Source: an uncultured Halomicronema sp.
GTDB lineage: Bacteria > Cyanobacteriota > Cyanobacteriia > Phormidesmidales > Phormidesmidaceae
Reading direction: 5' to 3'
Length of the DNA: 5,235 bases
Assembly: GCA_937897665.1 (NCBI GenBank)
Contig: CALCPB010000757.1
Location: forward strand, 1 to 5,235
The number at the start of each line of letters is the position of its first letter. Positions within the stretch are counted from its first letter, which is position 1. Below are positions 1 to 5,235 of the stretch, piece by piece. The translations under genes were made by a program, and so were the position numbers. The notes beneath the pieces are model-generated. The model did no database searches and had not been told where the DNA came from. It worked only from the letters and a program-made list of their open reading frames with translations.

Positions 1-1
1 G

Positions 2-646
2 CGAGATGGACGCTGTCTGGATTTGCAATATCCCAGTGACTGCAACGTGATGTGCCCGAAGGAACAACAGGGTGGGCGGCGGGTGCAAGACATACTGCCC
101 GCAGCGATGGCGACACATCGCTTGCAGATGATCGAGCAGGCATTAGTGACTGGCAAAACGCAGATCTATGAGTACGAGTTGCTCATAGCTGAACAGTCGC
201 GTTGGGAAGAAGCGCGGATTGTGCCGATGCCAGACGATCAGGTGTTGGTCTTAGTGCGTGATATTGATGATCGCAAACGCGCCGAACAAGCGCTTCAGCA
301 AAGTGCCGCCCTCAACCGAGCAATTGTCACCGCCTTGCCTGACCTGCTGGTGCGCATGACCCGTGACGGCGTTTGTCTCAGCGTTCAACAACCGGCTGGT
401 TTTCCCGTGGCGGCTGACTCGACTCAGGGCATCGGCTGGCATATTCGCGATGTCTTACCGCCAGTGCTGGCTGCGCAACGTCTGACCCAGATTGAGCAAG
501 CCATACTCACCCAACAAACCCAGGTTTATGAATATCAAATCGAAGTCAACGATCAACTGCGCTGGGAAGAAGCGCGGGTCGTGCCACTCACCCATGATGA
601 AGTCTTGGTTTTGGTGCGAGATACCCATGAACGGCGGCAGGCCGAA
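2..646 (+). repeat. Tandem intragenic duplication of a PAS unit, 360-base period
   Basis: Bases 2-286 and 362-646 encode matching units exactly 360 bases (120 codons) apart, with no gaps. By eye about 46 of 95 residues are identical, including RDG-x-CL at the start, IEQA, YEY, RWEEAR, VLVLVRD and a closing AE. A 15-base block, TGGGAAGAAGCGCGG, is identical at 203-217 and 563-577. The first unit is cut by the window edge, and further copies may lie upstream. Confidence 0.75.
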
Positions 647-1180
647 GACGAAGTTCGCCGCCTCAATCAGATGTTAGAAGGGCAAAATCAACAGCTAGAA
701 GAGTTAGTCGAGCTGCGCACCGCCGAACTGCTGACCTTTATGAATGCCCTGCCTGATCAGATTTTTGTGGTTGACCGTGAACACAATACGCTGGCCTTTG
801 GTAATCAGGTCGTGATTGACTTTGCCAATAAACGCAGCCGCGAAGAGTTTGAAGGCAAAAGCAATCATGACTGTTTTCCCCCAGAACAAGCTGCTCGGTA
901 CGATGCGCAAAATCGCCAGGTATTTGAGACCGGTGAAATCCTTCATGTGGCCGAAGAACGGGTCGAAACGACCAATGGGGTGTCGTACTTAGACACTTAT
1001 AAAATTCCGTTGAAGCGGTCTAATGGCGAGACCTATGCCCTGATCGGAACGTCCCGTGACGTGACAGAGCTAGTGCAGGCCCGCCAATTGTTAGAAGCTC
1101 AGGCGAGACAGCTAGAGACGACTAACCAAGAGCTCCAAGCCTTTTCCTATTCGGTCTCCCATGACTTAAGGGCTCCTTAA
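2..1180 (+). CDS. Sensor half of a histidine kinase: three PAS-type domains plus H-box, truncated by a stop
   Basis: Partial at the 5' end: the frame is open to the window edge, and homology to the internal repeat begins at base 2. The TTG at 23 is therefore not the real start. Counting residues from that TTG, the order is: remainder of a first PAS-like unit (to about 88), second PAS unit (about 96-208), charged coiled-coil linker (about 203-236), third PAS domain of the PAS_4 kind (about 236-350), coiled-coil signalling helix (350-372), then the start of HisKA with FSYSVSHDLRAP. The phospho-acceptor His is residue 380 (bases 1160-1162), and TAA follows five codons later. No transmembrane segment is visible, so sensing is probably cytoplasmic, although the missing N-terminus could change that. 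The ligand cannot be read from the sequence. The first two units are near-copies of each other. No response regulator lies in the window. Confidence 0.8.
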   Translation, partial: RDGRCLDLQYPSDCNVMCPKEQQGGRRVQDILPAAMATHRLQMIEQALVTGKTQIYEYELLIAEQSRWEEARIVPMPDDQVLVLVRDIDDRKRAEQALQQSAALNRAIVTALPDLLVRMTRDGVCLSVQQPAGFPVAADSTQGIGWHIRDVLPPVLAAQRLTQIEQAILTQQTQVYEYQIEVNDQLRWEEARVVPLTHDEVLVLVRDTHERRQAEDEVRRLNQMLEGQNQQLEELVELRTAELLTFMNALPDQIFVVDREHNTLAFGNQVVIDFANKRSREEFEGKSNHDCFPPEQAARYDAQNRQVFETGEILHVAEERVETTNGVSYLDTYKIPLKRSNGETYALIGTSRDVTELVQARQLLEAQARQLETTNQELQAFSYSVSHDLRAP

Positions 1181-1198
1181 CGCCACGTCAATGGGTTT

Positions 1199-1822
1199 GT
1201 GGCGGCCTTGAAACAACGTTTAGCGGCCACAGCAGCCCCCCCCGATGCCAAAATCAGCCATTACCTAAACGTGATTGAAAACAGCAGTCATAAAATGGGA
1301 CTGCTGATCGATGGCCTGTTGACGTTGTCGCGTGTGGGTCGGCGAGAGATGACGTTATATCCCGTACCTTTGGGGCCAATCGTGGAGCAGGCGATCGCCC
1401 TCATCCAAGACTTACCGGAAAAAGATCGTGATCGCGTACAAATCACTATTGAAGCTTTGCCGATGGTGAATGGCGACGCCACGTTGTTAGAGCAAGTATT
1501 CAGTAATCTGATTGGCAATGCAGTGAAATTTAGCCGCGATCGCACCCCAGCCGTCATTCAAATTGGCCAGCGCGCCGCTGATGGCGCGATTTTTGTACGC
1601 GATAACGGCGTGGGATTCGACATGGCCTACGCTGACAAGCTCTTTAGTCCGTTTCAGCGACTACACAAGTCAGCAGAATTCGAGGGCACTGGGATCGGGC
1701 TCGCGATCGTCAATCGAGTCATTCATCGTCACGGCGGCCGTATTTGGGTTGAGAGCATCGTGGGGCAGGGCACGACCTTTTATTTCACCCTGCCGGCTGA
1801 GTCCACACCGGCTGATACGTGA
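1199..1822 (+). CDS. Catalytic half of the histidine kinase: rest of DHp plus HATPase_c domain
   Basis: It encodes the remainder of the dimerisation helices (residues 1-50, with SHKMGLLIDGLLTLSRVGRR typical of helix 2) and a complete GHKL ATP-binding domain. Visible boxes are the N box EQVFSNLIGNAVKF (Asn107), G1 box DNGVGF (135-140), F box LFSPFQRLH (148-156) and G2 box GTGIGLAI (163-170). The C-terminus ends in the usual GQGTTFYFTLP strand. GTG at 1199 is only the first start-like codon after the stop. No Shine-Dalgarno-like sequence precedes it, and the coding homology already runs from 1181 (RHVNGF). Independent translation is therefore doubtful, and this is more likely the severed C-terminal part of the upstream gene. 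Alone it has no phospho-acceptor His. Reading frame and motifs look unbroken. Confidence 0.75.
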   Translation: MAALKQRLAATAAPPDAKISHYLNVIENSSHKMGLLIDGLLTLSRVGRREMTLYPVPLGPIVEQAIALIQDLPEKDRDRVQITIEALPMVNGDATLLEQVFSNLIGNAVKFSRDRTPAVIQIGQRAADGAIFVRDNGVGFDMAYADKLFSPFQRLHKSAEFEGTGIGLAIVNRVIHRHGGRIWVESIVGQGTTFYFTLPAESTPADT

Positions 1823-1935
1823 TCGGCCCGCGCGCCCGTGCGCTCTATAACTCCTGTTTGCTCGCAGACAAAATGCTAGAAATCGCATTATGCCAATTTC
1901 CTGAACTCAGGTGGCCAGTCTACTCCCCTACTCCA

Positions 1936-1974
1936 AGGCGGCCCAGAGTTGCCACATGGCTTAAGAGGCCGCCT
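1936..1974. repeat. 8-bp inverted repeat, possible weak terminator between convergent genes
   Basis: AGGCGGCC (1936-1943) pairs perfectly with GGCCGCCT (1967-1974) across a 23-base loop. The loop itself contains GCC-acat-GGC. GC-rich arms between convergent genes fit a transcription stop usable from either side, but no run of T follows on either strand, so a chance inverted repeat remains possible. Confidence 0.35.
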
Positions 1975-2033
1975 ACTGAGATTAGGGCCATGCTCGAAAT
2001 AGCGGCCCGATCGCAGGGGTTGGGCAGTGCCAG

Positions 2034-2076
2034 ACCCTTACAGAATTTATGTGCAAGTCCCCTAGGAATTAAGGGT
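2034..2076. repeat. 7-bp inverted repeat just beyond the hemA stop
   Basis: ACCCTTA (2034-2040) is the reverse complement of TAAGGGT (2070-2076), with a 29-base loop. It begins 8 bases past the hemA stop on the - strand, where a 3'-end hairpin would sit. The loop is long and no T-tract follows, so a terminator role is only a guess. Confidence 0.25.
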
Positions 2077-2083
2077 GATCAGC

Positions 2084-3379
2084 TCAACCAAACTTTTCGT
2101 TGGGCAGCGGTTCGAGGTCAAAGAGCGTATGCAGCGTTGTCATCGCTTGTTTGCGCGTGTCGATATCGCTATGCGCCAGAAGCAGCTCCAAAGGATCATG
2201 CTGAATTTTGTTGACAATGCCGCGCGTCAACGCCTCAATGACGTCTCGCTGTTTCTTGCTGCCAAACTCTTCACCCAGCCGAGACAAGGCCTTTTCTAGC
2301 TCTTGCTCGCGAATTGATTCCACCTTGCTGCGTAGACTGCTGATGGTGAAAACGGTATCCAGCGATCGCCACCAGTCCATAAAGGCATCGAGTTCTTCTT
2401 CCAGCAGCACTTCTGCTTCCATCGCCATTTGCCGACGGCTCTCTTGATTTTGCGCCACGACGGCCTTCAAGTCATCCACATTAAAAGCCTGGACATTATC
2501 GAGCGCATTGACGTCTGTATGCACGTTGCGCGGCACTGAAATATCAAACAGCATGAGCGCTTGGCTTGGCACCAAGGCCGCTTCCAACCGAGCTTTGTCG
2601 AGAATCGGTTCCGTCGCCGATGTACAGGTAAAGACCACATCTGAAGCACAGACGGTTTCCATCATCAGGTCTAGCGTGCCGGTCTGAATGCCAGCCCCGT
2701 CAAACTGCGCGGCCAATTCATCAGCTCGGGCGATCGACCGATTGAGAATCGTGATCTGGCAGGAATCTTTAGACAGCAAATGCTGCACCAGCAGGCGCGC
2801 CATCTTACCCGCTCCCAAAATACTGATGCGACACGCTTCGAGGTCGGGCTTCTTAAGCTTGGCGAGTTCGGCAGCGGCAGAGCTAATCGAGACGGCCCCG
2901 GTGCCAATGCTGGTTTCTGTGCGGACGCGCTTACCGGTAGTGATGGCTTGTTTCAACAAACGGTTGAGCACTCGACCCACGCCTTTGTGCTGTTGGCCCA
3001 GTTTATGAGCATGCTTGACCTGAGCAAGAATTTGCCCTTCTCCGAGGACCAGGCTGTCTAACCCAGCGGCGACGCGAAAGAGATGGATCACCGCATCCTG
3101 ATGCAGCAAGATAAACAGGTGCTCACGTAGTTCTGGCAGCGCGACTTTACCGTGGTCGGACAAAAACTGAATCACCTCTCGCACGCCTTGATCGGCTTGC
3201 TCTGTAACGATGTGAATTTCGAGGCGATTGCAAGTACTGAGAATCGAAACTTCGTCAATGTGAGGATAACTGAGGAGCTGAGCGATCGCCTCGGCAGTCT
3301 GCGGCGTAGGGATACTTAGTTTTTCTCTGACTTCTACCGGCGCAGTTTTGTGACTCAGGCCCACAACAGCAATGTTCAT
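2084..3379 (-). CDS. hemA: Glutamyl-tRNA reductase
   Basis: It catalyses the NADPH-dependent reduction of glutamyl-tRNA(Glu) to glutamate-1-semialdehyde, the committed step of the C5 route to 5-aminolevulinate and all tetrapyrroles; it is cytoplasmic and works as a dimer. The product is 431 residues, the usual cyanobacterial length. The N-terminal [20 protein letters not shown] is the family opening. The catalytic Cys is Cys50 in STCNRLE. The substrate-site stretch [17 protein letters not shown] spans 102-118, just after His99. The NADPH-binding domain carries ILGAGKMA (187-194). The C-terminal part (about 315-431) is the helical dimerisation domain. The ATG at 3379 was chosen because the family N-terminus starts there and GGGAGGA lies just upstream; the in-frame TTG at 3442 would add 21 unrelated residues. 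It lies 352 bases downstream of glpX on the same strand, an arrangement I recall from other cyanobacteria. No defect is seen. Confidence 0.97.
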   Translation of the reverse strand: MNIAVVGLSHKTAPVEVREKLSIPTPQTAEAIAQLLSYPHIDEVSILSTCNRLEIHIVTEQADQGVREVIQFLSDHGKVALPELREHLFILLHQDAVIHLFRVAAGLDSLVLGEGQILAQVKHAHKLGQQHKGVGRVLNRLLKQAITTGKRVRTETSIGTGAVSISSAAAELAKLKKPDLEACRISILGAGKMARLLVQHLLSKDSCQITILNRSIARADELAAQFDGAGIQTGTLDLMMETVCASDVVFTCTSATEPILDKARLEAALVPSQALMLFDISVPRNVHTDVNALDNVQAFNVDDLKAVVAQNQESRRQMAMEAEVLLEEELDAFMDWWRSLDTVFTISSLRSKVESIREQELEKALSRLGEEFGSKKQRDVIEALTRGIVNKIQHDPLELLLAHSDIDTRKQAMTTLHTLFDLEPLPNEKFG

Positions 3380-3382
3380 GCG

Positions 3383-3389
3383 TCCTCCC
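3383..3389 (-). promoter_or_regulatory. Ribosome-binding site of hemA
   Basis: On the - strand GGGAGGA is followed by CGC and the ATG at 3379; the GGAGG core is four bases from the start. The spacing is a little short but the match to anti-Shine-Dalgarno is strong. It decides the start against the upstream TTG at 3442. Confidence 0.7.
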
Positions 3390-3587
3390 AACGAAATAAA
3401 TTTTGTTATCTGCCTAGATTGAAATTGTGCTTTTATCCGCAAACGTAAGGCGCAAAAGCGATTGGCTTAATTAACAGCATTTCTGAAAGTAAAGAACAAC
3501 GGTAGGCTGACTCAAGGAAACTCAACAAAAATCCATCAAAATCCAAACTTGACTCAATACCAGTCTGTCCGCGGCTTGGGACAAACT
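3390..3587 (-). other. hemA upstream/leader region, promoter not resolved
   Basis: This AT-richer, gene-free stretch lies between the glpX terminator and the hemA ribosome-binding site, so the hemA promoter is expected here. On the - strand I see several TTGAG elements (plus-strand CTCAA at 3511, 3521 and 3553), two copies of the plus-strand octamer AAAATCCA near 3528-3545 and the palindrome TTAATTAA (3467-3474). No -35/-10 pair with good spacing stands out, and no clear GTA-N8-TAC (NtcA) site was found. No coding frame is supported. Confidence 0.4.
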
Positions 3588-3621
3588 AAAACGTCAGAGA
3601 CACGGTATCGCATCTCTGACG
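3588..3621 (-). terminator. Intrinsic terminator downstream of glpX
   Basis: On the - strand a perfect 9-bp stem, CGTCAGAGA with TCTCTGACG (arms 3613-3621 and 3592-3600), encloses a 12-base loop and is followed directly by TTTT (3591-3588) and a T-rich stretch. The + strand orientation has no T-run, so it works for leftward transcription. It lies about 110 bases past the glpX stop and before hemA, suggesting the two genes are transcribed largely separately, though partial readthrough is possible. Confidence 0.72.
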
Positions 3622-3641
3622 AAATTAGTTGGAGCCATGAT

Positions 3642-3670
3642 TCGGTGAGCAGCTGTCAGCTGCTCACTGA
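3642..3670 (-). repeat. Strong hairpin in the glpX 3' untranslated region
   Basis: GTGAGCAGCT (3645-3654) and AGCTGCTCAC (3658-3667) are perfect reverse complements with a 3-base loop. The stem extends by two more pairs (3642-3643 with 3669-3670) beyond one position that is a G-U in + strand RNA and an A-C mismatch in - strand RNA. No T-tract follows. It lies 62 bases past the glpX stop, just before the terminator, and could protect the mRNA 3' end or assist termination. Confidence 0.6.
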
Positions 3671-3679
3671 GCCACTGCA

Positions 3680-3697
3680 CCTAGCCCCGGAGCCAGG
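3680..3697 (-). repeat. Small GC-rich hairpin in the glpX 3' untranslated region
   Basis: In - strand RNA, CCUGGCU pairs with GGCUAGG around a CCGG loop, seven pairs including two G-U. The complementary + strand version would have mismatches at those positions, so the structure suits leftward transcription. With the hairpins at 3642-3670 and 3592-3621 it makes three stem-loops in a row after glpX. Confidence 0.4.
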
Positions 3698-3731
3698 GCG
3701 GTGTTAGCCCAAAGGGTTTATTACCTGAGGA

Positions 3732-4772
3732 TCATTTGAGTTGAATCAGCTTCGGCTTCTCAGGCATGTGGATGGTGTCAACAAAGCGAGCAGTTTGTGA
3801 CTGACTGGAAATAACCAGGCTCTGCGTCCGGGCACCACCATGGAAGAAGCGAACGCCTTCCATCAGGGTGCCGGAGGTGATGCCGCAAGCAGCGAACAAG
3901 ACGGTTTCACCAGAAGCCAGCTCTTCGGCTTCGTAGACTTTGTCGGCATCATCAATGCCCATTTCCTTTAAACGAGTGAGGTTCGACTCGCGGCTCTCAC
4001 CAATCAGGCCCGTTTTCACAATTGCCGGATCGTAGATGAGCTGGCCCTGGAAGTGCCCACCCAGACAGCGCATGGCGGCCGCTGAAATGACTCCTTCGGG
4101 AGCGGCACCAATACCCATGAGCGCGTGAGTATTCGTCCCTGAAAAGCCACAGGAAATTGCCGCTGAGACGTCGCCATCGCTAATCAAACGTACCCGAGCA
4201 CCGGCATCGCGAATCTCTTGAATCAGCTCAGTGTGACGATCTCGCTTCATCACAACGACCACCAGCTCATCAATGGCACGATCGAGGCATTCGCCCAGAA
4301 TCTTGAGGTTTTCAGTGGCCGACTTGCGAATGTCAACTTTGCCCTTGGCGGCAGAGGGTGCCGCCAATTTTTTCATATAAAAGTCGGGGGCGTGAAACAG
4401 GCCACCCTTCTCAGAGATAGCGAGCACGGCCATCGAGCCTGGCTGACCATAGGCACAGAGGTTAGTGCCCTCACAAGGATCAACCGCAATGTCAATTTCA
4501 ATAAGTTCGTCGGGGTTGCAGTAGTCTTTAGCGTCTTCACGGGTGCAAATACCGACTTCTTCACCAATGTAGAGCATGGGGGCATCATCACGTTCGCCCT
4601 CACCAATCACGATACGACCCCGCATGTGAATCTCGTTCATGCGTTCCCGCATGGCTTCGACGGCGACAAGGTCAGCAGTGTCTTTTTCGCCCTTACCCAT
4701 CCAGCGAGCCGATGCGATCGCTGCCTTCTCAACAACTTCAATAATCTCTAAACCAAGTGTCGTTTCTAACAA
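3732..4772 (-). CDS. glpX: Class II fructose-1,6-bisphosphatase / sedoheptulose-1,7-bisphosphatase
   Basis: It removes the 1-phosphate from fructose-1,6- and, in cyanobacteria, sedoheptulose-1,7-bisphosphate, so one enzyme serves two Calvin-Benson regeneration steps and gluconeogenesis; cytoplasmic. The 346 residues match the usual cyanobacterial length. Visible family signatures are [20 protein letters not shown] near the N-terminus, Asp34 in TAD, Glu58 in [17 protein letters not shown] (98-104) with the metal-binding Asp98 and Glu101, SDGDV (198-202) and GAAPEG (222-227). Cys76 and Cys100 appear to correspond to a cysteine pair linked to redox control in the Synechocystis enzyme (from memory), so light-dependent thiol regulation is plausible. 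The start must be the TTG at 4772: an in-frame TGA lies only one codon upstream, GGAGG is nine bases before the TTG, and the family N-terminus begins right there. hemA follows on the same strand after a terminator. Confidence 0.96.
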   Translation of the reverse strand: MLETTLGLEIIEVVEKAAIASARWMGKGEKDTADLVAVEAMRERMNEIHMRGRIVIGEGERDDAPMLYIGEEVGICTREDAKDYCNPDELIEIDIAVDPCEGTNLCAYGQPGSMAVLAISEKGGLFHAPDFYMKKLAAPSAAKGKVDIRKSATENLKILGECLDRAIDELVVVVMKRDRHTELIQEIRDAGARVRLISDGDVSAAISCGFSGTNTHALMGIGAAPEGVISAAAMRCLGGHFQGQLIYDPAIVKTGLIGESRESNLTRLKEMGIDDADKVYEAEELASGETVLFAACGITSGTLMEGVRFFHGGARTQSLVISSQSQTARFVDTIHMPEKPKLIQLK

Positions 4773-4780
4773 GGCTCATA

Positions 4781-4786
4781 TCCTCC
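4781..4786 (-). promoter_or_regulatory. Ribosome-binding site of glpX, fixing a TTG start
   Basis: GGAGGA on the - strand has nine bases between its GGAGG core and TTG at 4772, a good distance. An ATG at 4779 is only two bases from the core, lies in another frame and reads just 13 codons, so the TTG is the functional choice. Confidence 0.75.
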
Positions 4787-4860
4787 AAAACTGCCGTTTC
4801 TCATGGGTCTGACCAGATCCAACCTCAGTCATTCAGTCTATCAGAGGAGGGGAATGGCGG

Positions 4861-4890
4861 ATAGTAGGCCGTGATGTGAGACGGGATCAA
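4861..4890 (-). promoter_or_regulatory. Candidate glpX promoter
   Basis: On the - strand TTGATC (4890-4885) is followed after 18 bases by TACTAT (4866-4861). Each matches four of six bases of the sigma-70 -35 and -10 consensus. Transcription would start near 4854 and give a leader of about 80 bases. A direct repeat on the + strand, TCAGTC at 4825 and 4833, lies in that leader. Matches this weak arise by chance, so this is only a candidate. Confidence 0.3.
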
Positions 4891-5025
4891 GCGATCTGGC
4901 GATAGATGGGGGCAGAACGGCGGCGATCGCACCTGGCAAGACGGACTGGAACCACGTTTATCGCTGGTGTAAAAAACAGCCGATCAGGGCCATTCATTAC
5001 ACCGCTGATCAGCATGTTCCAGACA

Positions 5026-5235
5026 TCAAGGGGGGGCTTGAGTTATGGCAGTCTTGTCTATCGCGCCCAGGCTGAGCTGAGGAGAAATAGTCTGGCGGAC
5101 AGTGTGTTCATCGCTCCGCAGCAGGGCTAAATAGGCTGTTTTTTGGGCAGTGCGCTCGCCCATCCCCTGCATATCCTTACGGTTGAGGGGCGGTGGTGGG
5201 CGAGCTTTCCTCCGCTGATAAAGCGTCGCTGCTGG
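5026..5235 (-). CDS. Doubtful C-terminal fragment of a gene entering from the right edge
   Basis: On the - strand one frame is open from the window edge for 69 codons to TGA at 5028-5026. The product includes ERTAQKTAYLALLRSDEH and ends in ITQAPP. Base use by codon position is mildly gene-like (GC-rich first position), but the family is not recognised and the frame is short enough to be chance. A rival - strand frame (5233 to a TAA at 5179-5177) ends in SSPTTAPQP and could equally be a natural C-terminus. At most one is real. Sequence to the right would settle it. Confidence 0.22.
   Translation of the reverse strand, partial: PAATLYQRRKARPPPPLNRKDMQGMGERTAQKTAYLALLRSDEHTVRQTISPQLSLGAIDKTAITQAPP
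5154..5205. repeat. 9-bp inverted repeat with a nested stem near the right edge
   Basis: GCTCGCCCA (5154-5162) is the exact reverse complement of TGGGCGAGC (5197-5205). Inside the loop CCCCT (5164-5168) pairs with AGGGG (5186-5190), so a two-tier hairpin is possible. On the + strand the arm is followed by only three T. It could be a terminator, an operator-like site or chance. Confidence 0.4.

Larger units (their letters stand above)
2..1822 (+). pseudogene. PAS-domain sensor histidine kinase gene interrupted by one in-frame stop (5' end outside window)
   Basis: One reading frame runs from the left edge to the TGA ending at 1822 and is broken only by TAA at 1178-1180. Read through, the junction gives SHDLRAP-stop-RHVNGF. 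In this kinase family the residue after the H-box Pro is almost always Leu, and TTA (Leu) to TAA is a single-base change. Both sides are in the same frame and otherwise undamaged, so this is a point nonsense change and not a frameshift or deletion. The stop lies between the phospho-acceptor His and the rest of the dimerisation helix, so neither product should work alone as a normal kinase. The damage is recent, a base-call error, or tolerated by readthrough; the sequence alone cannot decide. The two halves are described separately. Confidence 0.72.
1823..2083. other. Intergenic gap between convergent kinase and hemA genes
   Basis: No gene is supported here. The open frame crossing it on the + strand lacks a ribosome-binding site, has no family resemblance and runs into the 3' end of hemA. 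Two inverted repeats are present (listed separately), neither followed by a clear T-tract. Transcription from both sides should stop in this gap, but no classical intrinsic terminator can be identified. Confidence 0.6.
4891..5235. other. Right-end region without a confidently recognised gene
   Basis: No known family is visible on either strand. The + strand frame at 4906-5130 starts without a ribosome-binding site and its product (Arg/Ser-rich) resembles nothing I know. On the - strand a frame entering from the right edge is listed separately as doubtful. Also present are one HIP1 octamer (4923-4930), the palindrome GCTGATCAGC (5004-5013), a run of seven G (5030-5036) and the inverted repeat at 5154-5205. 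Confidence 0.4.

Noticed and set aside
23..25. TTG as the start of the kinase gene
   Set aside because: The frame and the internal-repeat homology continue upstream to base 2 (RDG matches RDG of the second unit), so the gene simply begins outside the window.
1236..1243. Run of eight C as a possible frameshift in the kinase
   Set aside because: The reading frame and domain homology continue unchanged across it, so the count looks right. The lesion is the stop at 1178, not this run.
1819..2214. A 131-codon + strand frame between the kinase and hemA
   Set aside because: No ribosome-binding site, no family features, and its end overlaps the conserved C-terminus of hemA on the other strand.
2075..3061. 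Several + strand frames inside hemA
   Set aside because: They lie antisense to a clear full-length glutamyl-tRNA reductase and have no features of their own.
3380..3442. A 21-residue N-terminal extension of HemA from TTG at 3442
   Set aside because: The family N-terminus ([11 protein letters not shown]) starts at 3379 with a strong Shine-Dalgarno directly upstream. The extension has neither homology nor its own ribosome-binding site.
4218..4751. A 177-codon + strand frame inside glpX
   Set aside because: It is the exact antisense of a highly conserved enzyme gene. Long antisense frames are common opposite such genes, and no start signal is seen.
5004..5013. Palindrome GCTGATCAGC as an operator
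   Set aside because: A single short palindrome far from any recognised promoter; nothing links it to a regulator.
4906..5130. A 74-codon + strand frame
   Set aside because: No ribosome-binding site, unusual Arg/Ser-rich product, no family resemblance.

Overview
The window comes from a cyanobacterium. Three things point there. The palindrome GCGATCGC (HIP1, a cyanobacterial hallmark) occurs six times in 5.2 kb. A class II fructose-1,6-/sedoheptulose-1,7-bisphosphatase gene of the cyanobacterial type (glpX) lies upstream of, and on the same strand as, a glutamyl-tRNA reductase gene (hemA). The left end carries a multi-PAS histidine kinase whose H-box context is typical of cyanobacterial sensor kinases. 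The genus cannot be named from this stretch.

Layout, left to right. Bases 2-1822 (+) hold the 3' part of a PAS-PAS-PAS histidine kinase gene that enters from outside the window. It is cut by an in-frame TAA at 1178-1180, five codons after the phospho-acceptor His, exactly where this family has Leu. The frame resumes unchanged and encodes the rest of the dimerisation domain and a complete ATP-binding domain. Bases 1823-2083 are a gene-free gap between convergent genes. Bases 2084-3379 (-) are hemA. Bases 3380-3731 are a 352-base spacer holding the hemA leader, a probable intrinsic terminator for glpX and two further hairpins. Bases 3732-4772 (-) are glpX, read from a TTG start. Bases 4780-5235 hold the glpX upstream region, a candidate promoter and, at the right edge, an uncertain partial reading frame.

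The two complete genes are housekeeping. glpX supplies both bisphosphatase steps of the Calvin-Benson cycle. hemA commits glutamate to tetrapyrrole (chlorophyll, haem, bilin) synthesis. The terminator between them suggests mainly separate transcription. The kinase is convergent to them and shows no functional link. No mobile element, CRISPR array, tRNA, rRNA or new multi-gene system was found. The observation most worth checking is the single nonsense codon in an otherwise intact kinase gene.
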